Assembly (NCBI GenBank): GCA_002842855.1
Contig: PHEE01000007.1
Span: 111,195-175,194, forward strand
Origin: Alphaproteobacteria bacterium HGW-Alphaproteobacteria-4
Lineage (GTDB): Bacteria; Pseudomonadota; Alphaproteobacteria; Rhodobacterales; Rhodobacteraceae
Reading direction: 5' to 3'
Length of the DNA: 64,000 nt
Part shown: in pieces, positions 9,044 through 17,635 of the stretch
How the letters are laid out: each line of letters begins with the position of its first letter
How positions within the stretch are numbered: the first letter of the stretch is position 1
Translations under genes and position numbers: made by a program
The notes under the pieces: model-generated
What the model was told of the DNA's origin: nothing
Database searches by the model: none
The model's input: the letters and a program-made list of their open reading frames with translations, nothing else

Positions 9044-9247
9044 CTACCAGTGCGGTGGGCGCTGATCGGCCAGCGGCACGCCGCCGCCCGCCTCGGCCTC
9101 GCGTTCCGCCTCGCGCTCGATCAACATGCCCAGCCGCCGCTCGATCCGCGCCAGTTGCGCCTCTTGCCGCGCCACCACGTCTGAAAGGTCGTCAACCACC
9201 CGCGCCAGATGCGCAATCAGCTCTTCGGTCTTCTCGATCCGCTCCAT
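9044..9247 (-). CDS. slyX: SlyX family protein
   Basis: A 67-residue protein with a heptad-like coiled coil ([18 protein letters not shown] onward) and the conserved C-terminal ending PPHW, both typical of SlyX. Its biochemical role is unknown; the name comes from a lysis-related mutation in E. coli. The ATG at 9247 is preceded by GGGGGG at a suitable distance. Earlier in-frame starts would add about 23 residues without family similarity. It is divergent from hisS with about 90 bases between the starts. Confidence 0.85.
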   Translation of the reverse strand: MERIEKTEELIAHLARVVDDLSDVVARQEAQLARIERRLGMLIEREAEREAEAGGGVPLADQRPPHW

Positions 9248-9337
9248 CTGCCCCCCTCGCTGCTTGCCCGCCCTGCGGCCATTCGCTATGACCGCGCCAG
9301 ACCTTACGCGCGCCAAACCTTACGCGAGAGAACCCCG

Positions 9338-10834
9338 ATGGCCAAGGACAAGCCCACCCGTCGACCCCGCGCCGAAACCCCCAAGGGTTTCCGCGACTAT
9401 TTCGGCGCCGAGGTGACCGAGCGCAAGGCGATGCTCGATACCATCGCCGGGGTCTATCACCGCTACGGCTATGACGCGCTTGAAACTGCGGCGGTCGAAA
9501 CGGTCGAGGCATTGGGCAAGTTCCTGCCCGACGTTGACCGCCCCAATGCCGGCGTCTTCGCCTGGCAGGAAGACGAGGAAGGCGCAAGCCGCGCGGGTGA
9601 CTGGCTGGCCCTGCGCTATGACCTGACCGCCCCCCTTGCCCGTGTCGCCGCGCAATACCGCAACGATCTGCCCAGCCCCTACCGCCGGTACGCCATGGGC
9701 CCGGTCTGGCGCAATGAGAAACCGGGGCCGGGCCGCTACCGCCAGTTTTACCAATGCGATGCCGATACCGTGGGCGCCGCCACCGTCGCCGCCGACGCCG
9801 AAATCTGCGCCATGCTGGCCGATGCGCTGGAGGCCGTGGGCATCGCGCGCGGCGATTATGTGGTGCGGGTGAACAACCGCAAGGTGCTGAACGGGGTGAT
9901 GGAGGTGATCGGCATTGCGGGCGACGCCTTTGAAGACGCGCGCGGCACCGTGCTGCGCGCCATCGACAAGTTCGACAAGTTCGGCGAGCCGGGCGTGCGC
10001 GCGCTGATGGGCGCTGGTCGCAAGGACGAGTCGGGCGATTTCACCAAGGGCGCCGGCCTTTCCGATGCGCAGGCCGACGTGGTGATGGGCTTCATGCTGG
10101 CCGGGCGCGAAACCGGTGCCGCCACCTGCGCCCGCCTCGCCGACCTTGTGGCAGGCTCCGAAATAGGTCTCGAAGGCGTGGCCGAACTCGAAGAAATCGC
10201 CGCCCTGCTCGCCGCTCAGGGCTACGGCCCCGACCGCATCATCATCGACCCATCCGTGGTGCGCGGCCTTGGCTATTACACCGGCCCGGTGTTCGAGGCC
10301 GAGCTTACCTTTGAAATTCTTGACGAAAAGGGCCGCAAGCGGCAATTCGGTTCGGTCGCGGGCGGCGGGCGCTACGATGGCCTTGTCGAGCGCTTCACCG
10401 GGCAAAAAGTGCCCGCCACCGGGGTTTCGATCGGCGTTGACCGCCTGCTTGCCGCCTTGCGCGAAAAAGGCCGCCTTGCCGACACCGCCACCGGCCCGGT
10501 GATCGTGACGGTGATGGACCGCGACCGCATGGCCGATTACCTCGCCATGGCCAACGATCTGCGCCGCGCCGGGATCCGCGCCGAGGTTTACCTCGGCAAC
10601 CCCAAGCAATTCGGCAAGCAGTTGCAATACGCCGACAAACGCGCCAGCCCCATCGCCATCATCCAGGGCGGTGATGAGGCCGCGCGCGGTGTCGTGCTGC
10701 TCAAGGACCTGATCCTTGGCGCCCGCATCGCCGCCGCTGCCACGCTTGAGGAATGGAAGGCCCAGCCCGCGCAAACCGAGGTGCCGCGCGAAACCCTCGT
10801 GGCCGCCGTCCGCGCCATGCTGGGGCGCGGCTGA
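9338..10834 (+). CDS. hisS: histidyl-tRNA synthetase
   Basis: Class II aminoacyl-tRNA synthetase of 498 residues that charges tRNA-His. An N-terminal motif 1 region ([12 protein letters not shown]) is followed by motif 2 ([20 protein letters not shown]). The histidine-specific loop is [10 protein letters not shown], the motif 3 area is [12 protein letters not shown], and the C-terminus is an anticodon-binding domain. The ATG at 9338 ([10 protein letters not shown]) fits the family. An in-frame start at 9209 would add 43 unrelated residues. The stop overlaps the ATG of hisZ (TGATG), so hisS leads a three-gene unit joining tRNA charging with the first enzyme of histidine synthesis. Confidence 0.96.
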   Translation: MAKDKPTRRPRAETPKGFRDYFGAEVTERKAMLDTIAGVYHRYGYDALETAAVETVEALGKFLPDVDRPNAGVFAWQEDEEGASRAGDWLALRYDLTAPLARVAAQYRNDLPSPYRRYAMGPVWRNEKPGPGRYRQFYQCDADTVGAATVAADAEICAMLADALEAVGIARGDYVVRVNNRKVLNGVMEVIGIAGDAFEDARGTVLRAIDKFDKFGEPGVRALMGAGRKDESGDFTKGAGLSDAQADVVMGFMLAGRETGAATCARLADLVAGSEIGLEGVAELEEIAALLAAQGYGPDRIIIDPSVVRGLGYYTGPVFEAELTFEILDEKGRKRQFGSVAGGGRYDGLVERFTGQKVPATGVSIGVDRLLAALREKGRLADTATGPVIVTVMDRDRMADYLAMANDLRRAGIRAEVYLGNPKQFGKQLQYADKRASPIAIIQGGDEAARGVVLLKDLILGARIAAAATLEEWKAQPAQTEVPRETLVAAVRAMLGRG

Positions 10835-11907
10835 TGGCGGCCAAAGCCGCCGCCCGCGCCGCTGGCGCGCGGCTGCTCGCGGCCTTCCGCGCGGCGGGCG
10901 CCCAGGAAGTCGAGGCCGACATTCTGCAACCCGCCGAGGCGCTTCTTGATCTTTACGGCGAAGACATCCGCGCCCGTGCCTATGTCACCTCTGACCCGCT
11001 GCGGGGCGAATTGATGCTGCGGCCAGATTTTACCGTGCCGGTGGTGCAGGCGCATATGGCGAACGGCGCCGACCCGGCGCGCTATTGCTACCTGGGCGAG
11101 GTGTTTCGCGCGCAGGAACACCGCTCCAGCCGCGCCCCCGAATATTTTCAGGCCGGCTACGAGGTGTTTGACCGCGCCGACCCAGAGGCCGCCGATGCCG
11201 AGGTCTTTGCGCTTTTTTCCCGCCTGCTCGCACCGCTGAACCTTACCGCCGCCATCGGCGACATCGGCCTTTTGATGGATGCCGTGCGCGGCCTCGACAC
11301 CCTTCCCGCCCGCCGCGCAGCACTTTTGCGCCACATCTGGCGCCCGGCGCGGTTTCAGGCGCTGCTCGCGCGGTATGCCGCCCCGCCCGCGCCCACCGCC
11401 AGCCGCGCAGCACTGCTCGCGGGCACCCCGCCGCGCGCGCATTGGGTCGGCTTGCGCAGTGCCGCCGATATGGCCGCGCGCCTTGCCGCCCTGCGCGCCG
11501 ATGCCGCCGCCCCGCCAATCGCCGCCGCCGAGGTGGCAGGCCTTGCGCGCCTCTTTGCCGTGCGCGCCCCGGCACCACAGGCGCTGGCAGACCTCACTGC
11601 ACTTAGCACCGAAATCCCTGCCATCGCCCCGGCTGTCGCCCGCCTTGCGCGCCGCCTTGCGGCACTTGCGGCGCGCGGGGTCAACCTTGACAGGGTTACC
11701 TATCAGGCCAGCCACGGCCTTGGCACGATGGAATATTACGACGGTTTTGTGTTCTCCTTCACCGCCGCCGCGCCCGGCCTGCCGCCCGTCGCCTCGGGCG
11801 GGCGCTATGACGCGCTGACCGCCGTGCTCGGGGCAGGGCGCTCGATCCCCGCCGTGGGCGGCGTCATCCGCCCCGGCCTTGTGGCCGAACTGGAGGGCGC
11901 GGCATGA
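10834..11907 (+). CDS. hisZ: ATP phosphoribosyltransferase regulatory subunit HisZ
   Basis: HisZ is a catalytically dead paralogue of histidyl-tRNA synthetase, 357 residues here, needed for activity and histidine feedback of the short form of HisG. The class II core is visible as LMLRPDFTVPVVQAH, the motif 2-like stretch YCYLGEVFRAQEH and the C-terminal GGRYDALTAVLG. The C-terminal anticodon-binding domain of HisS is absent, as expected. The start codon overlaps the hisS stop, and its own stop overlaps the hisG ATG (ATGA), which fits stoichiometric expression of the HisZ-HisG complex. Confidence 0.92.
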   Translation: MAAKAAARAAGARLLAAFRAAGAQEVEADILQPAEALLDLYGEDIRARAYVTSDPLRGELMLRPDFTVPVVQAHMANGADPARYCYLGEVFRAQEHRSSRAPEYFQAGYEVFDRADPEAADAEVFALFSRLLAPLNLTAAIGDIGLLMDAVRGLDTLPARRAALLRHIWRPARFQALLARYAAPPAPTASRAALLAGTPPRAHWVGLRSAADMAARLAALRADAAAPPIAAAEVAGLARLFAVRAPAPQALADLTALSTEIPAIAPAVARLARRLAALAARGVNLDRVTYQASHGLGTMEYYDGFVFSFTAAAPGLPPVASGGRYDALTAVLGAGRSIPAVGGVIRPGLVAELEGAA

Positions 11908-12611
11908 GCCTCAAGCTTGGGGTGCCCTCGAAGGGCCGCCTGATGGACGATACCTTTGCATGGTTCGCCGCGCGCGGTGTGGCGCTCCGCCGCAATGGCA
12001 ATGCGCGCGAATATGCGGGCGCGGTCGATGGCGCCGACGGGGTGGAACTGGTGCTGCTCTCGGCAGGCGAAATTCCGCGTGAATTGGCGGCGGGGCGCAT
12101 TCACCTTGGCGTCACCGGGTCTGATCTCGTGCGCGAAAAGCTCGCCGATTGGCCGACGCAGGTGGTGGAACTGGCGCCAATGGGCTTTGGCCATGCCAAC
12201 CTCATCATCGCCGTGCCCGCCGCCTGGGCCGATGTGGAAACCCTTGATGATCTTGATGCCGTCGCCGCCGCATTCCGCGCGCAGCACGGGTTCCGGCTGC
12301 GCATCGCCACCAAATACCACCGCCTCGTGCGCGAGTTTCTGCGCGATCAGGGCGTGGCCGATTACCAGCTTGTCGATAGCCAGGGCGCGACCGAAGGCAC
12401 GGTCAAGAACCTGACCGCCGAAGCGGTGGCCGACATCACCTCGTCGGGCGAAACCCTGCGCGCCAACCATCTGAAAATCCTCGATGGCGCGTTGATCCAC
12501 CAGAGCCAGGCGACGCTTTTCGCCGCCCGCGCCGCCGATTGGGGCAATGGCCGCGCCGCGCGGCTGGCGGCACTCGCCGCGCAGCTTGGTCTTGCCGCGC
12601 CGGAACTGTAG
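11904..12611 (+). CDS. hisG: ATP phosphoribosyltransferase, short form HisG
   Basis: Catalyses the first step of histidine synthesis, condensing ATP with phosphoribosyl pyrophosphate. At 235 residues it is the short form, which lacks the C-terminal regulatory domain and depends on HisZ. Visible are LGVPSKGRLMDDT at the N-terminus, GVTGSDLVRE and, near residue 160, the PRPP-loop DSQGATEGTVKNL. It starts inside the end of hisZ (ATGA). No terminator was found after the stop at 12611, only a short intergenic stretch shared with the convergent purK. Confidence 0.95.
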   Translation: MSLKLGVPSKGRLMDDTFAWFAARGVALRRNGNAREYAGAVDGADGVELVLLSAGEIPRELAAGRIHLGVTGSDLVREKLADWPTQVVELAPMGFGHANLIIAVPAAWADVETLDDLDAVAAAFRAQHGFRLRIATKYHRLVREFLRDQGVADYQLVDSQGATEGTVKNLTAEAVADITSSGETLRANHLKILDGALIHQSQATLFAARAADWGNGRAARLAALAAQLGLAAPEL

Positions 12612-12734
12612 GGCAGGGCGCAGTGCGCTAGCGCCGCCCGGCCCGCAGAAAACCCTTAACGGCAGCTTAACGTATTTGGTAATGCGTTTATTAAACAATG
12701 GCATAGCAGCCATGACACGCGTGTTAACACGGCC
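12612..12734. other. hisG/purK convergent gap with TTAA-N7-TTAA
   Basis: A 123-base gap between two converging genes. It holds TTAA at 12656-12659 and 12667-12670 separated by exactly 7 bases, the form of a full CtrA box. The palindrome ACACGCGTGT lies near 12715-12724. No hairpin with a T-run is present. No gene starts here, so any site would be incidental or would serve an unseen small RNA. Confidence 0.3.
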
Positions 12735-13808
12735 TCAGCCCCGCCTTGCCACCCGGTTCACATGCCCCATCTTGCGCCCCGGCCGTGCCTCGGCCTTGCC
12801 GTAGAGGTGGATCGAGGCCCCGGCCTCGCGCGCCAATTCAGGCACCATTGCCACATCGTCGCCAATCAGGTTCGTCATCTCGACATCGGCATACCGGCTG
12901 CCATCGCCCAGCGGCCAACCCGCCACCGCGCGAATATGCTGCTCGAACTGATCGACCGCGCAGCCAGCTTGCGTCCAGTGCCCCGAATTGTGCACCCGTG
13001 GCGCGATCTCGTTGACGAGCAAACCTTCGGGGGTCACGAACAGCTCCACCCCCAGCACCCCCACATAATCGAGCGCATTCAATATCCGCGCCGCGATCAG
13101 CACCGCATCCGACCGCTCCGAAGGGGTCAGCCGCGCCGGAACGGTCGTGGTGTGCAAGATCCCGCCCCGGTGCACGTTCTCGCCGGGGTCGTAGGCGGCA
13201 ATCTCGCCCGTCAGCCCCCGCGCCGCAATCACCGAAACCTCGCGGGAAAAGCTGATGAACCCCTCCAGCACCGCGCCGGCCCCGCCCATGGCCGCCAGCG
13301 CCGGGCCCGCATCGGCGGGCGCATTGATCCGCGCCTGGCCCTTGCCGTCATAGCCGAGCCGCGTGGTTTTCAAAACCGCAGGCATGCCGATCCGCGCCAG
13401 CGCGGCGTCAAGGCTCGCCGGGTCGGTCACCTCGGCCCAGGGCGCGGTGGCAAGGCCGATCCCCCCCAGAAAGGTCTTTTCCGCGACCCGGTCCTGACTG
13501 ATCGCCAACGCACGGCGACCGGGGCGGATCGGGCGCAGGCTTTCCAGAAGGTCGAGCGCCGAGGTCGGGATGTTCTCGAACTCATAGGTGATGACATCGA
13601 CCGATGCGGCAAACGCCCGCAGCGCGGCGCCGTCATCATACCCCGCGCGCGTCACCCGCCACGCGACCTGCCCGGCGGGCGGGTTTTCGCCCGGCTCATA
13701 AACATGCGCACGCAGCCCCAGCCGCGCGGCGGCCACGGCAAGCATCCGCCCCAACTGGCCGCCGCCGAGAATGCCGATGCAGCCGCCCGGCGCCAGCATC
13801 TCAGTCAT
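12735..13808 (-). CDS. purK: 5-(carboxyamino)imidazole ribonucleotide synthase PurK
   Basis: An ATP-grasp enzyme of 357 residues that carboxylates AIR with bicarbonate and ATP to N5-CAIR in purine synthesis. The N-terminal [16 protein letters not shown] nucleotide-fold motif, [14 protein letters not shown] in the ATP-grasp and the C-terminal [14 protein letters not shown] segment are clear. The ATG at 13808 overlaps the purE stop by 8 bases, so purE-purK are translated together. An internal ATG three codons later is possible. The gene converges on hisG. Confidence 0.95.
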   Translation of the reverse strand: MTEMLAPGGCIGILGGGQLGRMLAVAAARLGLRAHVYEPGENPPAGQVAWRVTRAGYDDGAALRAFAASVDVITYEFENIPTSALDLLESLRPIRPGRRALAISQDRVAEKTFLGGIGLATAPWAEVTDPASLDAALARIGMPAVLKTTRLGYDGKGQARINAPADAGPALAAMGGAGAVLEGFISFSREVSVIAARGLTGEIAAYDPGENVHRGGILHTTTVPARLTPSERSDAVLIAARILNALDYVGVLGVELFVTPEGLLVNEIAPRVHNSGHWTQAGCAVDQFEQHIRAVAGWPLGDGSRYADVEMTNLIGDDVAMVPELAREAGASIHLYGKAEARPGRKMGHVNRVARRG

Positions 13809-14286
13809 TCATTGGCTCCTCGGGCACCGCCGCCGAAAGCGCCGCCCGCCAGCTTTCCAGCCGGGCCGCCAGCGCGGGGTCGGACAGCGCCAGTATCGCC
13901 GCAGCCATCAGCGCCGCATTGGCTGCCCCCGCTGCCCCGATCGCCATTGTCGCCACCGGAAACCCGCGCGGCATCTGCACGATCGAATAAAGGCTGTCGA
14001 GGCCCGACAACGCCTTGCTTTGCACTGGCACGCCGATCACCGGCAGCCGGGTTTTCGAGGCCATCATGCCGGGCAGATGCGCCGCCCCGCCCGCCCCCGC
14101 GATAATCACCTTCAACCCGCGCCCGACCGCGCCCTTGCCGTAATCCCAAAGCCGGTCGGGGGTGCGGTGCGCCGAGACAATGCGCGCCTCATAGGAAACG
14201 CCCAATTCATCAAGCAAGGTCGCAGCCTCGCGCAGGGTCGGCCAGTCGGACTGGCTGCCCATGATGATTCCCACGTCCACGCCCAT
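13801..14286 (-). CDS. purE: N5-CAIR mutase PurE
   Basis: Converts N5-CAIR, the PurK product, to CAIR. The protein has 161 residues from the chosen start [15 protein letters not shown]. The substrate motif GSQSDWPTL and SAHRTPDRL are present, followed by the glycine-rich [12 protein letters not shown] and GVPVQSKAL, all class I PurE signatures. An upstream in-frame ATG (14316) would add ten residues; 14286 gives the usual length and has a GGGGG ribosome site. It is first in the purE-purK operon. Confidence 0.94.
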   Translation of the reverse strand: MGVDVGIIMGSQSDWPTLREAATLLDELGVSYEARIVSAHRTPDRLWDYGKGAVGRGLKVIIAGAGGAAHLPGMMASKTRLPVIGVPVQSKALSGLDSLYSIVQMPRGFPVATMAIGAAGAANAALMAAAILALSDPALAARLESWRAALSAAVPEEPMND

Positions 14287-14356
14287 CTGAACCCCCGCCT
14301 GTCTTGCGCGGCGCACTATAGCTGCGGGGCCGCCCCGCGCAAGGCGGCGGGCAGGG

Positions 14357-14575
14357 TCAGGCGATGATGTCGGGGGTCAGCCTGTCTTCCAGCCGCGCGA
14401 TCTGGTCTTTCAGAGCCAGTTTCTGCTTTTTCAGCCGCCGAAGGGTGAGCTGGTCGGCGCGCAACGTGCCGCCAAGCGCGTCGATGGCCTCATCAAGGTC
14501 GCGGTGCTCGCGCTTGAGCACCTCCAGCTTCACCCGCATCACCTCATCGGTGTTCATCTCGTTGTGTGCGTTCAT
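14357..14575 (-). CDS. YdcH family (DUF465) small coiled-coil protein
   Basis: A 72-residue, highly charged protein predicted to be a helical hairpin, with a hinge around GGTLRADQ (residues 35-42) and [14 protein letters not shown] in the second helix, the classic DUF465 pattern. Its function is unknown. It lies upstream of purE on the same strand with about 70 bases between them and is probably expressed separately. It diverges from the hsp20 gene. Confidence 0.82.
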   Translation of the reverse strand: MNAHNEMNTDEVMRVKLEVLKREHRDLDEAIDALGGTLRADQLTLRRLKKQKLALKDQIARLEDRLTPDIIA

Positions 14576-14634
14576 CAGGTCTGCCTGCCGCTAATAGGAG
14601 TTGACCGATCTGCCCGAGTCGCCTGCCGGGCGTG

Positions 14635-14662
14635 CTTGACTATAGCGTGCGGGCGCATTTGC
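14635..14662 (+). promoter_or_regulatory. possible heat-shock (RpoH-type) promoter of hsp20
   Basis: CTTGAC at 14635-14640 is followed 12 bases later by GCGCATTT, which matches 6 of 8 positions of the CCCCATNT -10 element. The spacer is shorter than the usual 13-15, so this is only suggestive. The position, about 130 bases before hsp20, is plausible. Confidence 0.25.
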
Positions 14663-14788
14663 GGGAACCAAACTGTGCAGTCACGTTGCCGCATCTTGCG
14701 GTGGGCGCGCCCTGCGCCCATATCGGGTGCACGGGTTGCCGCAAGGGGCCCGCCAACCTGCATGTCGCTTATCAAAAGGGCCTGCCCG

Positions 14789-15202
14789 ATGACGAAACTC
14801 AGCTTTGCCGCGCACCCGTTCCTGTTGGGCTTCGATCAGCTTGAACGGCTGGTCGAGCGCACTGCCAAGGCCGGTGGCGATGGCTACCCCCCCTACAATA
14901 TCGAGCAATCCTCTGCCGATGCCTTTCGCATCACGCTGGCGGTGGCGGGGTTTGCCGAGGCTGATCTGGCGATTGCGCTGGAGGATCGGCAACTGGTCAT
15001 CCGTGGGCGGCAGGGTGAAGATGATGGTGGCCGGGTATTCCTGCACCGGGGCATTGCGGCGCGCGCCTTTCAGCGCAGCTTCGTTCTGGCCGAAGGGGTC
15101 GAGGTGGCGGCGGCCGCGTTGGAAAACGGGCTTCTGCACATCGATCTGCGCCGCGCCCAGCCCGAGCCGGTTGTGCGAAACATTCCGATCACCCGCGGCT
15201 GA
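14789..15202 (+). CDS. small heat shock protein (Hsp20/alpha-crystallin)
   Basis: A 137-residue ATP-independent holdase chaperone. The alpha-crystallin domain spans about residues 35-130, beginning YNIEQSSADAFRITLAVAGF and ending in a conserved strand with ENGLLHIDLRR. A hydrophobic N-terminal arm (FLLGFDQLERLV) precedes it. The ATG at 14789 gives MTKLSFAAHP; a second in-frame ATG at 14762 is possible. The stop is 11 bases before the DUF1150 gene, so the pair form an operon. rpoH is 13 kb away and may control it. Confidence 0.92.
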   Translation: MTKLSFAAHPFLLGFDQLERLVERTAKAGGDGYPPYNIEQSSADAFRITLAVAGFAEADLAIALEDRQLVIRGRQGEDDGGRVFLHRGIAARAFQRSFVLAEGVEVAAAALENGLLHIDLRRAQPEPVVRNIPITRG

Positions 15203-15213
15203 AGGGAAACGCC

Positions 15214-15441
15214 ATGAACACGAAATATGATTTCGGCGCCGAGCCTGAGGCCAACATCGTCTATGTGCGCCCGGTGGCCGTGGCTGACCTGCCCGATGAA
15301 ATCCGCGTACAAGCCGCAGGTCTGCAAACGCTTTACGCAGTGCACGGCGCCGATGGCGAGCGGCTGGCGCTGGTGGCGGACTGCAAACTGGCCTTCGCGC
15401 TCGCGCGCCAGCATGACCGCACCCCGGTGCATGTGCACTGA
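15214..15441 (+). CDS. DUF1150 family protein
   Basis: A 75-residue acidic cytosolic protein, conserved in Rhodobacteraceae next to small heat shock genes. Visible features are the N-terminal YDFGAEPEANIVYVRPV and the C-terminal ALARQHDRTPVHVH. Its function is unknown; the constant partnership with Hsp20 suggests a stress or chaperone accessory role (inference). A good ribosome site (AAGGGAAACGCC) precedes the ATG. A diverged copy of its C-terminal end lies 1 kb downstream at 16470-16526. Confidence 0.85.
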   Translation: MNTKYDFGAEPEANIVYVRPVAVADLPDEIRVQAAGLQTLYAVHGADGERLALVADCKLAFALARQHDRTPVHVH

Positions 15442-15469
15442 CTTGGCCGGGCGAGGGGCGCGGTAGACT

Positions 15470-16375
15470 TCAGCCTTCTTCCGTGACGGTAAATGGCACC
15501 TGTGCGCCGAAAAAATGCCGCAGGCTAACCTTCGGCGCTTCCTCGGGCAATTCCATGCGGCCGGGCCAAATGTGGATTCGCGCGCGGTAGTAGTTGATGC
15601 AGGCACTGTCTGCCTCGAGCCGCCCGTGGTCACGGTAAACGAATTTCGACAAACGATCCGAGAAATGCGCGCCGTAGGGGCGCCGCGCGGTCTGGCCCGA
15701 GATCATGAACCAGATCGGCACGCCGCGGCTCTCCAGATGACCCGACAGCCACGGGTCGTCTACCGTCCACAGTACATCAGGAATTTCATAGACTTCGGGG
15801 CCGAAAAACGCGGGCCGCACTAAGGCGCCGCGATAGCCTTCCAGAACATCCACATAGCCTTCTTCGACATAGCCTTGGGGCTTGTGCATGGTCAGGGTCA
15901 GGGTCCGCCAAAGCCGGTAGCCCGGACCCTTCACCCGCTTTTGCGCGCGCGGAAAACGTTCGAAGCTGCGGTCATAGCGATGGCCGGGCTTGCGGGAGGT
16001 CAGGTCATAGCCCTGTCCGGCGATCGCCGCTTCTGGGTGGTCGCGCCGCGCCGCCAGAAACCGCCCGGCCCAGCCGCGGTCATAAGGCTGGTCGTCATCG
16101 CAAAACAGGATGTCGACATCTTCGCACCTGTGGTCCCTGACGGTAGGTAGAACCTTGGTTGCCGGGCCATAGTCTACATCGGACCAATGCACCGTGACCC
16201 CCTCGGGCAAATCGGGCACCGAGATCACTTCGCCGGGAAACCGCCTGTAGTGGCGCGCAAGATTAAGCCGGATCTCATCAACCTTCACATCTTGCGCAAG
16301 CAGATCGCGCAAGGTCGGGCCGATCTTGCCAAAGCGCGTCGGAATGGTGGTAAGCGAGATGATGAACTTTGGCAT
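15470..16375 (-). CDS. putative glycosyltransferase with DDD motif
   Basis: A 301-residue cytosolic protein whose N-terminus (KFIISLTTIPTRF) and acidic motif ILFCDDDQPYD (about residue 90) resemble nucleotide-sugar transferases of the GT-A fold. The rest has many aromatic residues (for example VPIWFMISGQTARRPYG). I am confident of the GT-A-like opening but not of donor or acceptor. The start at 16375 fits the motif; an upstream ATG at 16402 is possible. It sits between the DUF1150 gene and a remnant of the same gene, and base composition seems slightly richer in A+T than around it, so it may be an insertion. It is downstream of a Hint gene and a second glycosyltransferase-like gene. Confidence 0.6.
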   Translation of the reverse strand: MPKFIISLTTIPTRFGKIGPTLRDLLAQDVKVDEIRLNLARHYRRFPGEVISVPDLPEGVTVHWSDVDYGPATKVLPTVRDHRCEDVDILFCDDDQPYDRGWAGRFLAARRDHPEAAIAGQGYDLTSRKPGHRYDRSFERFPRAQKRVKGPGYRLWRTLTLTMHKPQGYVEEGYVDVLEGYRGALVRPAFFGPEVYEIPDVLWTVDDPWLSGHLESRGVPIWFMISGQTARRPYGAHFSDRLSKFVYRDHGRLEADSACINYYRARIHIWPGRMELPEEAPKVSLRHFFGAQVPFTVTEEG

Positions 16376-16469
16376 ATTACCGCTTCGACTTATCACGGCC
16401 AACTTAGCAAATCAGCGCGGGGAATGCCATGCTTGTCGGCGTCTGGCGCGCGGAGAGCGGCAAAGCTTG

Positions 16470-16526
16470 ATGTCTGACGCATTGCTGGCCCGCCAACACA
16501 ACCGCACGCCGGCGCATGTGCCCTAG
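16470..16526 (+). pseudogene. remnant of a DUF1150 gene (C-terminal 18 codons)
   Basis: An ATG-initiated stretch of 18 codons ends in ALLARQHNRTPAHVP. This aligns with the last residues of the intact DUF1150 protein (ALARQHDRTPVHVH at 15400-15441), with mainly synonymous codon differences. No upstream part of the gene is present in the same frame, apart from a weak GERQSL match. It appears to be an old, truncated duplicate stranded on the far side of the glycosyltransferase gene. Confidence 0.55.
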
Positions 16527-16532
16527 GCGGGT

Positions 16533-17561
16533 TCAGCCGGCAAGCAGCAACCGGGTTTCCCATCGCTTGAGGCAGGGGCGGGCGGTTGGCCCGTAGCCTT
16601 TGAAATCGGCGCCAAGTTCGGGGAACAGGTCCAGCACTTCGGCGCGCGTCGGTTCATCGAGCAGGGCCATGCCACAGGCGGCGGGGTAAAAGCTTTCGCT
16701 CAGCATGCCGGATGCGCGGATGATTTCGTGCCGGTCGAACAGCAGGTGCGCATAGGTGACCGCATCGCAGGGCGCGCGGCGGATGCTGGTATCATTGATC
16801 AGGTGCAGCGCGGGCACCAGAACCTGTGTGGAGCCGAACAGCAGTTCCGCCCGCCAGCCGCCCAGCAGCACCCGGTGCTGCGGTGACAGTCGCAGAGCGC
16901 GGGCATTGCCCATGGCGCCAATGGCAAAGCGCACCGGAGCCATCTTGCCGCGCCCCGAAACCCGGCGCTGACCGACCCAGCGCAGCGGTTGCAGCCCGTG
17001 GTCGAGCGTAGGCACCAGATCGCCCGGCATGAGGGATTCCACCGGGCGGGGCCCCGCCGCCGTGTCGATCAATGTTCCGGCGGCGAAGCAGACGAAGGCA
17101 TCATCGATATTGGCGACCGTGACCGAGGCATATTCGACCCCGTCAAAGGTGCCGAGGGTGATCTGGGTGACATTATTGTAGTTCGCGCCCGCGAGAAAGG
17201 AATCGTCGTGGATCCGAACCGCGTAGGTGCCATCATCAAAAAGCGTCACTGCCAATTTGACATTGGTGTAAGTGGTGCCACCGACAGTAACGGTGCTGCC
17301 GACATAGGCCGCCACCTCGCGAACCGAATGGCTTACGCCGCCCACGATGATGCGGTCGCCGGTCGTTATCGAAGCATCGTCGGTATCGGTATCCGATATC
17401 ACCCCGTCGCCCGAGGCATCCGACAGCGTGACGGTTTGATATGTCGAGGGCGAAATGTTCAGCCCGTTGCCGATGGCATCGAGATTGTCCTGATCGAACG
17501 GGGAGTACCCCGGCCACTTGGCCGTGGAAACCCACATCCAGCTTTGCGTCAGAATCGTCAT
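16533..17561 (-). CDS. Hint-domain protein
   Basis: A 342-residue protein with a beta-rich N-terminal part (about 1-155, with acidic stretches such as SGDGVISDTDTDD) and a C-terminal Hint_2 domain. The Hint part begins at Cys158 (VCFAAGTLIDT), followed by VESLMPGDLVPTLDHGLQ and RWVGQRR. The later block is LSPQHRVLLGG, and the end block is LLFDRHEIIRASGMLSESF. Hint domains cleave or rearrange the peptide bond before their first Cys; the nucleophile is present here. No RTX repeats, and no classical signal peptide was seen. The start at 17561 gives MTILTQSWMW. Neighbours are two glycosyltransferase-like genes. Its role is unknown; secretion is an inference from paralogues at 51-59 kb. Confidence 0.8.
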   Translation of the reverse strand: MTILTQSWMWVSTAKWPGYSPFDQDNLDAIGNGLNISPSTYQTVTLSDASGDGVISDTDTDDASITTGDRIIVGGVSHSVREVAAYVGSTVTVGGTTYTNVKLAVTLFDDGTYAVRIHDDSFLAGANYNNVTQITLGTFDGVEYASVTVANIDDAFVCFAAGTLIDTAAGPRPVESLMPGDLVPTLDHGLQPLRWVGQRRVSGRGKMAPVRFAIGAMGNARALRLSPQHRVLLGGWRAELLFGSTQVLVPALHLINDTSIRRAPCDAVTYAHLLFDRHEIIRASGMLSESFYPAACGMALLDEPTRAEVLDLFPELGADFKGYGPTARPCLKRWETRLLLAG

Positions 17562-17635
17562 GCAGTGCCCGCGAGAATAGGTCTGCACGGAGCATCGCGG
17601 TTAATCGGTGAACATAACGCAAACCGCCGCCCGGT

